Assembly: GCF_004361815.1 (NCBI RefSeq)
Contig: NZ_SNWA01000001.1
Coordinates: forward strand, 4,402,001-4,466,000
DNA: 64,000 nt
DNA from: Paraburkholderia sp. BL10I2N1
GTDB lineage: Bacteria > Pseudomonadota > Gammaproteobacteria > Burkholderiales > Burkholderiaceae
Direction of reading: 5' to 3'
The position numbers were made by a program, and so were the translations under genes. The notes beneath the pieces were generated by a model, which made no database searches, was not told the DNA's origin, and worked only from the letters and a program-made list of their open reading frames with translations. Of this stretch, positions 1-8,705 are shown piece after piece (the stretch's first letter is position 1; every line of letters starts with the position of its first letter).

Positions 1-108
1 CGCGGCGAAGAGGCCCGCGCTCGCGAAGCCGCCGCACAGCAGCCGGAGAAACGGCAGCTTGTCGCGTCTTCGCCGCGCCCGGCGCCAGTTCGCTCGCGCC
101 GCTCTCAT
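1..108 (-). CDS. Partial CDS, N-terminus of next polysaccharide-cluster gene
   Basis: An ATG at 108 overlaps the TGA of the upstream tyrosine kinase gene (ATGA). The frame stays open for 36 codons to the window edge. The visible N-terminus is very basic (five arginines within residues 9-15) and then hydrophobic (LPFLRLLCGGFASAGLFAA), which suggests a membrane-associated protein. The four-base overlap implies translational coupling, so it should belong to the exopolysaccharide operon. Too little is visible to name it; a glycosyltransferase or polysaccharide membrane protein would be usual here. Confidence 0.5.
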   Translation of the reverse strand, partial: MRAARANWRRARRRRDKLPFLRLLCGGFASAGLFAA

Positions 109-2339
109 TTCGCCGGCGTCTTCTGGTTCTGATACTGATAGGCAACGTAGCGGTACGCGCCATACTTCGACCGATAGCCGAACGCGCGCGCATTCACGCC
201 GTTGAAAATCGCGCCTTTGAGCGGCGCGTCCGCGCGTTGCAGTTGCCGCGCGCTTTCGGTGAGCTCGCCGATCGTCGTCTTCTGAAAACGCGCAACAAGG
301 AACACCGTGCCGGCGATGGATGCCATCACCGGCGCATCGGAGACCGCCAGCACCGGCGGTGTATCGATGACCACCAGGTCATAGCGCTCGCTGACCGATT
401 CCATCAGGCGGCTCATCCTCTCGCTGAGCAAAAGTTCCGACGCGTTGGGCGGAATGCTGCCCGCCGTCATCAGATCGAGTCCCGGCGACACCTCCCGCTG
501 AATCGCGGCCTCGTCCGCCACCTCGCCCACGAGCACGTTCGACAGGCCCTGCCCGCGTGCGCGTCCGAAGTACTGATGCAGGTGGCCGCGCCGCATGTCC
601 GCATCGACGAGCAGCACGCGTTTGTTGCCGCCGCACAGCACGGCCGCGAGATTGGCGGACACGAACGACTTGCCGACGCCCGGCGCGGGGCCGGTCAGCA
701 GCAGGCGATTGTTCGGCGCCTCGAGCATCGCGAAGCTCAGCGCGGTACGCAAGCTGCGCAGGCTTTCGATCGACGGGTCGGCCGGATTCGATTCCGCGAG
801 CAGGTATCTGCCCTGCCTATCCGATTGCATGCCCGTGTTCAGCGACTTCTGCACCTGCGAAAGCGGAATCGTGCCGTACACGTTGAGGCCCGCGTAGCTC
901 TCGATGTCTTGCGCGTCCGACACGCCGCCGTACAGCATTTCCCGTGCGAACGCGGCGCCAATGCCGAGCATGAGGCCGGCGATCGCCGCAAGCCCGATCA
1001 CGAGCGGCTTTTTCGGCCATACCGGCTCTTCCGGCACGCGCGCGTCGTCCACGTGGCGAACGTTGCCGACCTTGCCCGCCGCGACCAGCTTCAACTGCTG
1101 GATGTTGTTCAGCGTGCCGACATAGATGTCCTGATCGACCTGCACGTCGCGCATCAGCGACACCAGATCCTGCTCGAGGTTCGGCAGGCGCTTCATGCGG
1201 CGGTTCACGTCGCCGAGCCTGGTCTTCATCGCGCCGATCTGCTGATTGAGCGCGATGATCTCGGGATGACCCGCCGCATAGCGCGTCGCGAGATCGTCAA
1301 GCTTCTGCTGCAGGTCGAGCAGGTTGCTTTGCGTCGCGACGCTTTCCTGAAGGAAGGTTTGCGCTTCGAGGCTCACGTCGAACGTGCCGCGCTGGTTGCG
1401 CATCGCCTTGTAGCGCTCTTCCGCAACATCCAGATCGTGCTTGAGATGCGGCAGCAAGCCCTCGAGGAATTGCGACGACTTCTCCGCCTGGGCTGCCTTG
1501 CGCCTGACGTTCTGCGCGACGTACTCCCCGCCGATCTGGTTCAGGATCGCCGAGATCTGCTGCGGATCGCGGCCACGCAGCGCGCCGGTAATGATGTCGC
1601 TTTGCTTGCCCTTCTGCTGCATGTTGAGATCGCGTTGCAGATCGGTCAGCGTCTTGAGCTTCGACTCGCGCGTCAGGATGAATGCGGCGCCTGGCTTCGC
1701 GTGCACGGCTGCCACGAGAAGGCGAAGATGGCCTACGCTCTGCTCGATGTCGACCGGCTTGCCGATCACGCCTTCGATCGGCGCGTCGAGATTGGACTGC
1801 TGAAGGCGAAAGCGCTGGTTCTCGAGTAGCGTCAGCCTGAAGCGTTCGCCTTCGAGTTCCTTCGGCACGTCGAATTCACGCATGTCGATCGATTCGGTGC
1901 CCCAGCAGAAACCGCCCCAGCCGAGAAGACCAGGATTCGACAGCGACTTCGCGCTGTCGGCGATGCGCCAGCCGATCAGCGGAAAATAGCGCGGCCGTGC
2001 GTCGAAATAGAGACGCAGATTGTTCACTGCCTGATCGACCACCATCCGCGATTGCAGGATCTCGAGCTCGCCTTCGGCTTTCGTCTTCACGTCGAACAGC
2101 GACGACACGTCGCCAAGCAGCGAGCTCGCGCTCGCCTGGTGGTCTTCCTCGACCTGGATCATGATGTTCGCCTGATACGTCGGCTTCGCCAGAAACGCGT
2201 AGGCGGTCCCCAGCAGTACGACGGCGGCGAAGATGCTCGCGATGAGCCAGCGGTTCGCGATCACGATGTCCAGATGGCGGATCAGGTCGCCGTCCTCGTC
2301 GATGCGATCCTCAACGATCGGGTCCACTCGGTTGTTCAT
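105..2339 (-). CDS. bceF: Polysaccharide tyrosine autokinase (Wzc/BceF type)
   Basis: This 744-residue bacterial tyrosine kinase combines a chain-length (Wzz-type) domain with a cytoplasmic kinase. The first membrane segment is near residues 31-50 and the second near 445-465, with a coiled-coil periplasmic region between them (about 270-400). The kinase has Walker A GPAPGVGKS (about 550-558), Walker A' LLVDADMRRG and Walker B LVVIDTPP. The C-terminus is a tyrosine cluster (GYRSKYGAYRYVAYQYQ), the usual autophosphorylation tail. By family knowledge it cycles between phosphorylated and dephosphorylated forms to control polymer length and export, acting with the outer-membrane protein and phosphatase encoded just upstream. 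Length and order match Burkholderia BceF; the symbol rests on similarity of layout only. Confidence 0.92.
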   Translation of the reverse strand: MNNRVDPIVEDRIDEDGDLIRHLDIVIANRWLIASIFAAVVLLGTAYAFLAKPTYQANIMIQVEEDHQASASSLLGDVSSLFDVKTKAEGELEILQSRMVVDQAVNNLRLYFDARPRYFPLIGWRIADSAKSLSNPGLLGWGGFCWGTESIDMREFDVPKELEGERFRLTLLENQRFRLQQSNLDAPIEGVIGKPVDIEQSVGHLRLLVAAVHAKPGAAFILTRESKLKTLTDLQRDLNMQQKGKQSDIITGALRGRDPQQISAILNQIGGEYVAQNVRRKAAQAEKSSQFLEGLLPHLKHDLDVAEERYKAMRNQRGTFDVSLEAQTFLQESVATQSNLLDLQQKLDDLATRYAAGHPEIIALNQQIGAMKTRLGDVNRRMKRLPNLEQDLVSLMRDVQVDQDIYVGTLNNIQQLKLVAAGKVGNVRHVDDARVPEEPVWPKKPLVIGLAAIAGLMLGIGAAFAREMLYGGVSDAQDIESYAGLNVYGTIPLSQVQKSLNTGMQSDRQGRYLLAESNPADPSIESLRSLRTALSFAMLEAPNNRLLLTGPAPGVGKSFVSANLAAVLCGGNKRVLLVDADMRRGHLHQYFGRARGQGLSNVLVGEVADEAAIQREVSPGLDLMTAGSIPPNASELLLSERMSRLMESVSERYDLVVIDTPPVLAVSDAPVMASIAGTVFLVARFQKTTIGELTESARQLQRADAPLKGAIFNGVNARAFGYRSKYGAYRYVAYQYQNQKTPAK

Positions 2340-2351
2340 GCTGTTCTCTCG

Positions 2352-2789
2352 TTAGACCATTGCTTTTATACGTGGCGCCCATGCGTCGACGCCCCAGCGG
2401 ATCAGCTCGAATGCATCGTGGAAATGCGCAATCGGCTTTCTGTACGGATCGGGCACGTCCAGGCGCGCGACCTCTCCGAGCCGGAACACCTTGCCCGACG
2501 CGCCCGGATGCCGGCGCATGATCTCGTGCTTGTGCGCCGCTTCCATTGCGAGAATCAGATCGGCGCCGTTGGCGAGAGCCACATTCAGCTGTTGCGCGCG
2601 ATGCGCGGCGATGTCGAGCCCCGACTCCGCGGCGACGCGTATCGCCAGCGGATCGGGCGCCGAACCCACGACCGCGTCGAGCCCGGCCGACAGTACCGTG
2701 ACGCTGCCGAGTTCACGATCGAGCAGGTATTGCGCCATCGGGCTGCGACAGATGTTGCCCACGCACACGACCAATACCGTCTTGATCAT
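2352..2789 (-). CDS. bceD: Low-molecular-weight protein tyrosine phosphatase
   Basis: The 145-residue protein starts with the phosphatase P-loop VCVGNICRSPM (the CX5RS motif, catalytic Cys at residue 9). Near the C-terminus it has the DPYRKP segment that supplies the general-acid aspartate. This is the Wzb/BceD family, which dephosphorylates the tyrosine tail of the cognate Wzc/BceF kinase in the cytoplasm. Its ATG overlaps the stop of the export lipoprotein gene by four bases, and only 12 bases separate it from the kinase gene. The three are therefore almost certainly one transcript. Confidence 0.93.
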   Translation of the reverse strand: MIKTVLVVCVGNICRSPMAQYLLDRELGSVTVLSAGLDAVVGSAPDPLAIRVAAESGLDIAAHRAQQLNVALANGADLILAMEAAHKHEIMRRHPGASGKVFRLGEVARLDVPDPYRKPIAHFHDAFELIRWGVDAWAPRIKAMV

Positions 2790-3943
2790 TTGGTCACGAT
2801 CGCCCCGGTTAGCGCCGCGTTGACGGCGGGCAGCAACAGGCTCAAGACGCGGGAGAAGCGCACGAGGCCATTGCTGTCGACATAGACGACGTCGCGCGGA
2901 TTCAGCTCGAACTGATTCGCGAGCAGCATCGAGACCGGCGAGCGCGCGGTGAGGTGATAGACCTGCGGATTCGGTCCGAGCGAATTGCGAATCACGTAGA
3001 CCTCCGATGCATCGGCGGTATTGCTGTTCAGGCTTCCTGCCTGCGAGATGGCTTCGCTCAGGGTGAGGCGGCCGTTGCGCCGTGGAATCGCCGTCATCGG
3101 CTTGTTGACTTCGCCCATCACATACACGCCGTTTTCGTCGCGCGCCAGCACGCGCAGCAGATCGCCGTCGTGCAGCACGATCTTCGCGGGATTGACGCCC
3201 GTATCGAGCATGTCGGTGACGCTGATCGGATACGAGCGTCCGTCGCGCACGAGCACGAGGCGGCTCTGATCGGCGGTGTCGCTGAAGCCGCCGGTGCGAT
3301 TGATCGCGTCGTAGAGCGTCATCGGGATGTCGTTGAGCGGCAGCGCACCCGGCGCATGCACCTGGCCGTCCACGAACACCTGTTTCGCGCGGAACGACGC
3401 GACGCGCACCGTCACCTGCGGCTTGATGAATGCGTTGGCGAGCCGCTTCGTCAGTTCACGCTGCACTTCCGCAGGCTTGAGCCCCTCGACGTGCAGGCTG
3501 CCCGCATAGGGGAATTGGAGGTTGCCGTCCTCGTCGATCACGAAACCGGACACGGGATCGGAAGCGCGCGTCGCGGTCTGGCCGGAGGGTGCCTGCGCGG
3601 CGGCCAGTTCCGGGTGATCCCACACCGTGATCTGCAGCACGTCGCCCTTGCCGAGCGTATAGGCGACGGGCGGGGACATGAGATCGCGAAACTGGTCGGA
3701 GCGTGCCTGCGCGAGCTGGCTTTGCATTTGCGCGATCAGCGCGACGTTAATGTCTTCGATCGATACCGGCAGGCTGGCGGGCGGCGTCTTTGCATCGCCG
3801 CTCGTGACAGGCAGCACCACCGGTTCGCCCATCTTCATGCCCGGCGCTGCCGCGCAAGCTACCATCCCTGCGCACACGGCGACGGCGAACAAACCGCGCA
3901 CGATCCTCAGGCATGGGCCAAGCGCCTTCACATCCATTCTCAT
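2786..3943 (-). CDS. bceE: Outer-membrane polysaccharide export lipoprotein (Wza/BceE type)
   Basis: This 385-residue protein begins with a lipoprotein signal: basic residues, a hydrophobic run and a cleavage box ending in MVACAAAPG, with the lipidated Cys near residue 30. A poly-export (PES) domain follows at about residues 95-180 (YTLGKGDVLQITVWDHPEL), then two SLBB-type repeats (about 185-360). The family forms an octameric channel carrying polymer across the outer membrane and docks with the tyrosine kinase. The start is supported by GGAGCA five bases upstream. It lies 300 bases downstream of the phosphotransferase gene, so a separate promoter is possible. Confidence 0.92.
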   Translation of the reverse strand: MRMDVKALGPCLRIVRGLFAVAVCAGMVACAAAPGMKMGEPVVLPVTSGDAKTPPASLPVSIEDINVALIAQMQSQLAQARSDQFRDLMSPPVAYTLGKGDVLQITVWDHPELAAAQAPSGQTATRASDPVSGFVIDEDGNLQFPYAGSLHVEGLKPAEVQRELTKRLANAFIKPQVTVRVASFRAKQVFVDGQVHAPGALPLNDIPMTLYDAINRTGGFSDTADQSRLVLVRDGRSYPISVTDMLDTGVNPAKIVLHDGDLLRVLARDENGVYVMGEVNKPMTAIPRRNGRLTLSEAISQAGSLNSNTADASEVYVIRNSLGPNPQVYHLTARSPVSMLLANQFELNPRDVVYVDSNGLVRFSRVLSLLLPAVNAALTGAIVTK

Positions 3944-4243
3944 CTCACTGCTCCGTAAAACCCGTTATCGAACAGGATGTGTTCGACCTCCGTCTCGCCT
4001 GCCATTTACTTGCCCCATTGCGTGCACATCGCTTTCGTCGCGCGACGCGACACGCAGGAAACCGTCCGATTTCAGATAGAGCCGCTCGGGGTTTAATCCC
4101 TGCGTCCAGCAATCAACCACCCAAACGGTTACGCATGGTTAGACGAAGTACTTCGCGAGCGCACCGGCACGCCGGTATCCGTTTCACGCTAAGCAGTACT
4201 TTTTAACCGGGTGACTTCAGGGTGTTTATCGAGGTAACCCTTC
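3944..4243. other. 300-base gap between phosphotransferase and export genes
   Basis: No open frame here looks coding on either strand. The gap separates two genes of the same orientation and is long for an operon interior, so it may carry a promoter or a 5' regulatory leader for the export/phosphatase/kinase trio. I could not pick out a convincing -35/-10 pair. Confidence 0.4.
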
Positions 4244-5725
4244 TCAATACGCATTACGATGCGACATCCCTTTCGCGACTGTCGCAAGAACGATGCGCAT
4301 ATCCAGACCAAACGACCAGTTGCGCAAGTAATACAGATCGTGCTCCACCCGCCCTCGCATCTTTTCGATCTCGTCGGTCTCGCCGCGAAAGCCGTTGATT
4401 TGCGCCCATCCGGTGATGCCCGGCTTGATCCTGTAGCGGTGTATATAGCCGTCGACAATGGCGCGGTACTCGTCGTCGTGCTCTATCGCATGCGGTCTCG
4501 GTCCGACCACCGACATGTCTCCGCGCAGCACATTGAAAAATTGCGGCAACTCATCGAGGCTCGTGCGGCGAAGAAATGCGCCGAGGCGTGTGACCCGCGG
4601 GTCGCCGCGAGTGGCCTGGCAAATCACGCCAGGCTGCTCGGCATGCAAGCGCATCGAACGAAACTTGTAGATGCGGAATACGCGCCCGTCCACGCCCTTG
4701 CGCCGCTGGGTAAACAACACGGGCCCCTTCGACGTCGCCTTGACGGCCACTGCAATCAACAGCATCAGCGGCGCCAGCGAGAGCAACATGACAACCGCAA
4801 ACAACCGGTCGAACAGCGCCTTCTGCATCAATGCGTACGGCGTCATCGGCGAGGCCATCAGATTGATGGCCGGTGAACCGATCAGATCGACCATGTTGCG
4901 ATCGAACATCACGAGACTGCGCACATCGGGAATGAAGCGCAAGTTGACGAGGTCGCCGCTGAATTCATCGAGTATGCGCAGAAGGGTGCTCTCGTCGGAC
5001 ATTCTCAGCGCGAGCCATACCTCGTCGACCCGCTCGTCGCGCACCCATTCCGCGAACTTGCTCAGACGTACGAACGAAGGCAAGCCATGCGCATCCGGCG
5101 TTCTGTCGCGAAGCGTATTCAGCGTTGCGACCGCCCGAAAACCCGCCGCTGGAGATCCGGCGATGCTGGCGATCACGCTGTCGCAATGCGCGCCAGCGCC
5201 CACCACCGCCACCGTGCGCAGATTCCGCCTCGAGCGCCAGCGGCGCCCGAGCACCGCGTACACCAGCAGTCGCGACACGACAATTCCAATGGCAGTGGTC
5301 GCTGTCCAGCTCACGCACCAGAGCCGCGACATCGGCGCAGCACGGTGAAGCAGAAACATGACGACCAGCCCGCACCCTTGCACCACGACCCAGCCGAACA
5401 CGGCGTTGAAAGCCAGACGCCATTTCGATCGGCCGCGCCATGAGCTGTACATGTCGAACCATGGCAACAGCAAAATCGCGAGCGCCATGTCGAACACCAC
5501 GAAAGCGCTCTCGATAGTCCACTGTTGCGCGCTGGGTATGAAAAGCAGGGAAGCGAGAACCGCCCCCGAGCCGATCAACCCCATGTCTAACAAGCGCGCC
5601 AGCACACTTCCCCACCCCACGAAGTCACGGCCACCAGCCTGGCGAATCACGGTGCTCACGACGGCCGACCTAGCGCTCGACGGCGCCGCGTCTTCGAGCC
5701 GTTGCCTCGACGCAATGCGATTCAC
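4244..5725 (-). CDS. bceB: Undecaprenyl-phosphate glucose phosphotransferase (initiating enzyme)
   Basis: This 493-residue integral membrane protein is of the WcaJ/BceB type. Several hydrophobic helices lie in residues 40-165, then a CoA-binding-like soluble domain (about 170-290), a further helix near 310-330 and the catalytic sugar-transferase domain. The domain shows the hallmark stretches GPVLFTQRRKGVDG, YKFRSMR, RTSLDELPQFFNVLRGDMS, VGPRPHA and GITGWAQINGFRGET. It transfers hexose-1-phosphate (probably glucose) from UDP-sugar to undecaprenyl phosphate, the first step of the repeat unit. The start used is a GTG and has no obvious ribosome site, so it could lie some codons away. Confidence 0.9.
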   Translation of the reverse strand: MNRIASRQRLEDAAPSSARSAVVSTVIRQAGGRDFVGWGSVLARLLDMGLIGSGAVLASLLFIPSAQQWTIESAFVVFDMALAILLLPWFDMYSSWRGRSKWRLAFNAVFGWVVVQGCGLVVMFLLHRAAPMSRLWCVSWTATTAIGIVVSRLLVYAVLGRRWRSRRNLRTVAVVGAGAHCDSVIASIAGSPAAGFRAVATLNTLRDRTPDAHGLPSFVRLSKFAEWVRDERVDEVWLALRMSDESTLLRILDEFSGDLVNLRFIPDVRSLVMFDRNMVDLIGSPAINLMASPMTPYALMQKALFDRLFAVVMLLSLAPLMLLIAVAVKATSKGPVLFTQRRKGVDGRVFRIYKFRSMRLHAEQPGVICQATRGDPRVTRLGAFLRRTSLDELPQFFNVLRGDMSVVGPRPHAIEHDDEYRAIVDGYIHRYRIKPGITGWAQINGFRGETDEIEKMRGRVEHDLYYLRNWSFGLDMRIVLATVAKGMSHRNAY

Positions 5726-6469
5726 GCAGCAATGCAGGACGCATGCACGCGACGCTCAATTCCAGATCAGCCTGCAACTTCATGGCATGAATCCCAAAGT
5801 CTCTTTGGAGCGCAAACCGCGTCACCCCCGTTCTAAAGAGTTCGAATCTTACGGCCCCAGGAGAATCAGAAAAGTGGCACTCGTCTGAATTTTTTTTTAG
5901 ATTTTGTTAAGTGCTGGATTTGCCCTTAGGGCCATCGCATGAAACGTCAAATCGCTAAACGTCTTTGCCAGCCAGGCAGTTCCAGATAGCGGTCATTGGC
6001 GCAGGCGAGCATACGGCGATTTTTCAGCCCCGCCTTGGTGGTGCGATCCTGCCGCAGCAGGTTCATGACGATGCGCCTGAGGATTGCGAAGTTCTGCGCG
6101 GCGTTGTCTACGCGAACGCGACACTGGTCTTCACCAAAGGCCACATCGAGACACCGGTGCTCGCGTCACGTGTGACGCGGTGCGCAAGACTGCCAATGGC
6201 ACCCTGTCGAAATGGGCGTGGACGAGGGCGCGGCGAAAGCCTGATCCATCGGACGGCCACGCTTGACCTCGTCACTCTGGAAATAAATCGACGACGTTAC
6301 GATCGAAGCGCGGCGCAGGTTGTCGTTCTAACCCTTGCGCAAAACCTCCAACCGGTAGGCGGGCACAGCGGTTGCTGTTTCCCCTTGCAGCGTTGGCCTC
6401 ACCGGCCTGTGAGACGACGCCGTCGAGCGACATCAGATCAATCCGGCACTCTATTGGTGGGAGGCCTTC
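5726..6469. other. Upstream region of the exopolysaccharide cluster plus transposon remnant
   Basis: An AT-rich patch around 5890-5920, with a run of nine T and then TTAG...TTGTTAAG, lies 165-195 bases upstream of the phosphotransferase gene. It is the only promoter-like composition in this gap. Next to it is an ISAs1-type transposase tail (5947-6172). I see no gene in 6173-6469. Confidence 0.4.
5947..6172 (-). pseudogene. ISAs1-family transposase C-terminal remnant
   Basis: Read on the minus strand, the frame gives RCLDVAFGEDQCRVR, DNAAQNFAILRRI, NLLRQDRTTKAG and LKNRRMLACANDRYL. This is the characteristic end of ISAs1-family DDE transposases (HW-LDV-F-ED, then a DNAA...LRRIA-NLL block). 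The segment just before LDVAFGED, which normally carries a conserved Glu and Trp, is missing. An in-frame TGA sits about ten codons upstream, so only the last 65-75 codons survive. It marks an old insertion beside the polysaccharide cluster and is not functional. Confidence 0.65.
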
Positions 6470-6631
6470 ATGCTTCGATACGCAGTCGTTTTCTTCGTCA
6501 TCGCGATCATCGCCGCTGTCCTCGGCTTTGGCGGGATCGCCGCTGGCGCGGCTGAGATCGCGAAGGTTCTGTTTTTCATCTTCCTCGTGATCTTCCTCGT
6601 GACCTTGCTGATGGGCGTCATCAGGCGATAG
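6470..6631 (+). CDS. DUF1328 small membrane protein
   Basis: This 53-residue protein is two hydrophobic helices with a short central turn: [20 protein letters not shown], then [12 protein letters not shown], then [20 protein letters not shown]. Length and the [12 protein letters not shown] centre match the DUF1328 family, widespread in proteobacteria and often linked to general stress, although no biochemical role is established. The start is fixed by GTGGGAGG six bases upstream. It stands alone between a transposon remnant and a hypothetical gene on the other strand. Confidence 0.88.
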   Translation: MLRYAVVFFVIAIIAAVLGFGGIAAGAAEIAKVLFFIFLVIFLVTLLMGVIRR

Positions 6632-6871
6632 ACGCACCCAGGCCTTCCGTCGCAGGCCCCGATCAGGAGGCTCGTAACAGATCGCGCGTCATCGCTGTCG
6701 CGACTACGTGCGATCTGCTTTTTTGACGAAACGTTTGCGTGTCGCAACGGTACGAATGGCGCATGGAGCAACCTGCGCACCTTGAAATTATTGCGTGGCA
6801 GCTTGCAATATTTGCGGCACTTCGCGGGCTTCCCTGGTGCGTCGGCAGCCAATACCGCCGCTGCCCGCTCC

Positions 6872-7132
6872 CTAACTTCCCTCAGGTTCCTGCAATGCGC
6901 CCGGCGCGCCGTCCGTGCCTTGCGCACGCAACGCCTTCGAACGGGCTTCCAGTGTTTCCAGCGCCTCGATCAACCGGTTTACGCGGCCTCGCTGTGCCGG
7001 CACAATCGCCTCCGCTGCAACCGTTCTCACGCGGTTGCGCCAGTACGACAATGGAAGCGGGTCGTTCGCCGCAATGTGGTTGATGATCTGTTCGAGATGT
7101 TGAATGTCCTTCTCGACCTGATAGTGGTCCAT
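6872..7132 (-). CDS. Conserved-looking small soluble protein, unknown function
   Basis: This 86-residue polar, mostly helical protein begins MDHYQVEKDIQHLEQII and continues with PLSYWRNRV and AQRGRVNRLIEALETLEARSKAL. There is no signal peptide or membrane helix. The start is preceded on the minus strand by GGGGGAAGCA, a good ribosome site. The composition (amphipathic helices, normal codon use) argues it is real. I do not recognise a named domain. Confidence 0.65.
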   Translation of the reverse strand: MDHYQVEKDIQHLEQIINHIAANDPLPLSYWRNRVRTVAAEAIVPAQRGRVNRLIEALETLEARSKALRAQGTDGAPGALQEPEGS

Positions 7133-7298
7133 TGCTTCCCCCGGCGACGCCTTTTTAATGCGTTTCGCATGGAATCATGGTCTGTATAGATATCGTGACC
7201 GCTCCCGCCCGGCTCGGCCCGACTGGTGGCGCAAGACTATCTATCTGACACCAGGGGAAATTGCCAGGCAAGCTCTGACGCCTGTTTCCGAGAAATCC

Positions 7299-7480
7299 TC
7301 AGAAGTTTGCCAGCCAGAGCGGCATCCCGGCGGACAGCCGCGCGGCGAGAAAATCGATCAACGCCCTCGCGCGCCGCGGCATTGATTTCGGACGACCATA
7401 CTGCACGCCGTCGCGCAGTAACGACGTGTTACGAATATCGCACAGCCGTTGCACCTGCAACCCGGCGCGCCACCTAAACT
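7299..7480 (-). pseudogene. C-terminal remnant of a LysR-type regulator
   Basis: A minus-strand frame ending at the TGA at 7299-7301 reads RLCDIRNTSLLRDGVQYG, then PKSMPRRARALIDFLAARLS and MPLWLANF. The PRRARALIDFLAARL stretch is the typical last helix of LysR-family effector domains. No start codon or helix-turn-helix precedes it before a stop near 7490. It looks like the last 55-60 codons of a deleted regulator gene. The call rests on one short motif. Confidence 0.4.
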
Positions 7481-7528
7481 CCGCTCCTGATTACTGACCT
7501 TGCACTCACTGCACGAAGCGGAAAAGAA

Positions 7529-7837
7529 ATGATCAAGAACGCGATGAAAGCGATGCTGGGCATCGCTGTGCTGGCTGTTTCCTGCGCTGCGTCTGCGCAT
7601 GTCGATGTGGGCATCGACGTCGGCATCCCTGGACCCGTGTTTGTGCCGGCACAGCCCGAATATGCGCCGCCGCCTCCCGTCGTTTATGCCCAGCCACCCG
7701 TCGTGGCGTACGGTGGCGATGAAGACTGGCGCGAGCGCGAATGGCGGGAGCGTCGCGAGTGGCGCGAACGGCAGTGGCGCCATCACGAAGAGCGGGAACG
7801 CGAGTGGCACGAACGTCACGGCTGGGATGGCGATTGA
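7529..7837 (+). CDS. Small exported protein with Trp/Arg/Glu-rich repeats
   Basis: This 102-residue protein has a Sec signal peptide (about 1-23, cleavage after CAASA) and a proline/valine-rich section (VFVPAQPEYAPPPPVVYAQP). The highly charged tail has recurring W-R-E-R units (DWREREWRERREWRERQWR and further). It would be periplasmic or surface exposed. Similar small proteins are common in Burkholderia but have no assigned role. A purine-rich GGAAAAGAA precedes the ATG. The next gene, 54 bases downstream on the same strand, also encodes a small exported protein, so they may be co-transcribed. Confidence 0.75.
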   Translation: MIKNAMKAMLGIAVLAVSCAASAHVDVGIDVGIPGPVFVPAQPEYAPPPPVVYAQPPVVAYGGDEDWREREWRERREWRERQWRHHEEREREWHERHGWDGD

Positions 7838-7891
7838 AATCGGGTGGACCGCCACCACTTTCCGCTCACACAACACACGGGGTAACTCAGA

Positions 7892-8131
7892 ATGAAAGCT
7901 CTGCACACATTTGCAGTCGCAGCCGCGGCACTGGTGCTCGCAACAGCCGGAACGGCAAACGCCGCCGGCTGCCTGAAAGGCGCGGTCGTCGGCGGGGTGG
8001 CTGGCCACTATGCCGGACACCACGCCGTGATCGGTGCCGTTGGCGGTTGCGTCGTGGGACACCACCTCGCAAAGAAACATGCTGAAGAGCAGGCGGCGCA
8101 ACGCCAGGCAGCACCGGCACAAGTCCAGTAA
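7892..8131 (+). CDS. Small exported glycine-zipper protein
   Basis: This 79-residue protein has a signal peptide (cleavage near ATAGTANAA) and two glycine-zipper helices (GAVVGGVAGHYAGHHAVIGA and VGGCVVGHHLAKKH). The tail is rich in Ala and Gln. Glycine-zipper 2TM-type proteins of this size sit in or near the outer membrane and often respond to envelope stress; that role is inferred from the family. GGGGTAACTCAGA before the ATG is an acceptable ribosome site. It follows the charged exported protein in the same orientation. Confidence 0.75.
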   Translation: MKALHTFAVAAAALVLATAGTANAAGCLKGAVVGGVAGHYAGHHAVIGAVGGCVVGHHLAKKHAEEQAAQRQAAPAQVQ

Positions 8132-8141
8132 CGCATCGCGT

Positions 8142-8158
8142 CGCCGGGTTACCCGGCG
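8142..8158. terminator. Short GC-rich inverted repeat after small-gene pair
   Basis: CGCCGGGT and ACCCGGCG are perfect 8-base arms around a single T, starting 10 bases after the glycine-zipper stop codon. No T-run follows, so termination by it alone is doubtful. The position between convergent genes fits a transcription boundary. Confidence 0.35.
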
Positions 8159-8231
8159 GGACAGGCGGCTCGCCGTTCCACCGGGTAGGCACTGGCGCTT
8201 TCACGTCATCGGGCTATCCGCGCCCACAGGC

Positions 8232-8705
8232 TCAGCGCACGAGCGCGAACGCCTCCCTGGCAGCGATGTCGCCGGAGCCGAACACGCCCGCGACCGTATA
8301 GTCGACGGCGACGCATTCGAACGTGGCGTCCATGAACGTGAACACGAAATGCCGCAGCGAAGCTTGCGGCGACGCGATCTCCCACCCTTCAGCAACGAGC
8401 GACGAATTCACCACCTCGTGCGCCGAATACGACTGGAGACCGCGTGACGAAAGCGGATGCATGTCGAGCGCGTCGTCGCCTGGCGGTCCGAGCCGATGAA
8501 AATCGGTCCCTGTGAACAGGATCATGCAATACGGTTCGGCGTCGTCATCGAACGGGCCGAAGCGTTCGAAGTCCGCATCGGCGATCCGGTACGACAGCGC
8601 AATGCGCCGCTCACTGGCCACAAGCAAAGGCTCGCAGGCGGGACCGGGAACGGCGTCAAGCAGAACGACTTCGTCCTGCTGGCTCAGGTCGGGATTGATA
8701 TTCAT
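8232..8705 (-). CDS. Hypothetical protein, 157 residues
   Basis: The start chosen is MNINPDLSQQDEVVLLDAV, whose ATG overlaps the stop of a short upstream frame (ATGA). An in-frame start seven codons earlier is possible. The protein is acidic and soluble, without signal peptide or membrane helix. Recognisable stretches include PYCMILFTGTDFHRLGPPGD and HPLSSRGLQSYSAHEVVNSS. I do not recognise the family. It may be translated by coupling, since no ribosome site precedes the ATG. Confidence 0.65.
   Translation of the reverse strand: MNINPDLSQQDEVVLLDAVPGPACEPLLVASERRIALSYRIADADFERFGPFDDDAEPYCMILFTGTDFHRLGPPGDDALDMHPLSSRGLQSYSAHEVVNSSLVAEGWEIASPQASLRHFVFTFMDATFECVAVDYTVAGVFGSGDIAAREAFALVR

Noticed and set aside
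237..1829. A 530-codon plus-strand open frame
   Set aside because: It is antisense to the tyrosine autokinase, His/Arg/Gln-rich in composition and without any domain; it arises from GC-rich codon bias.
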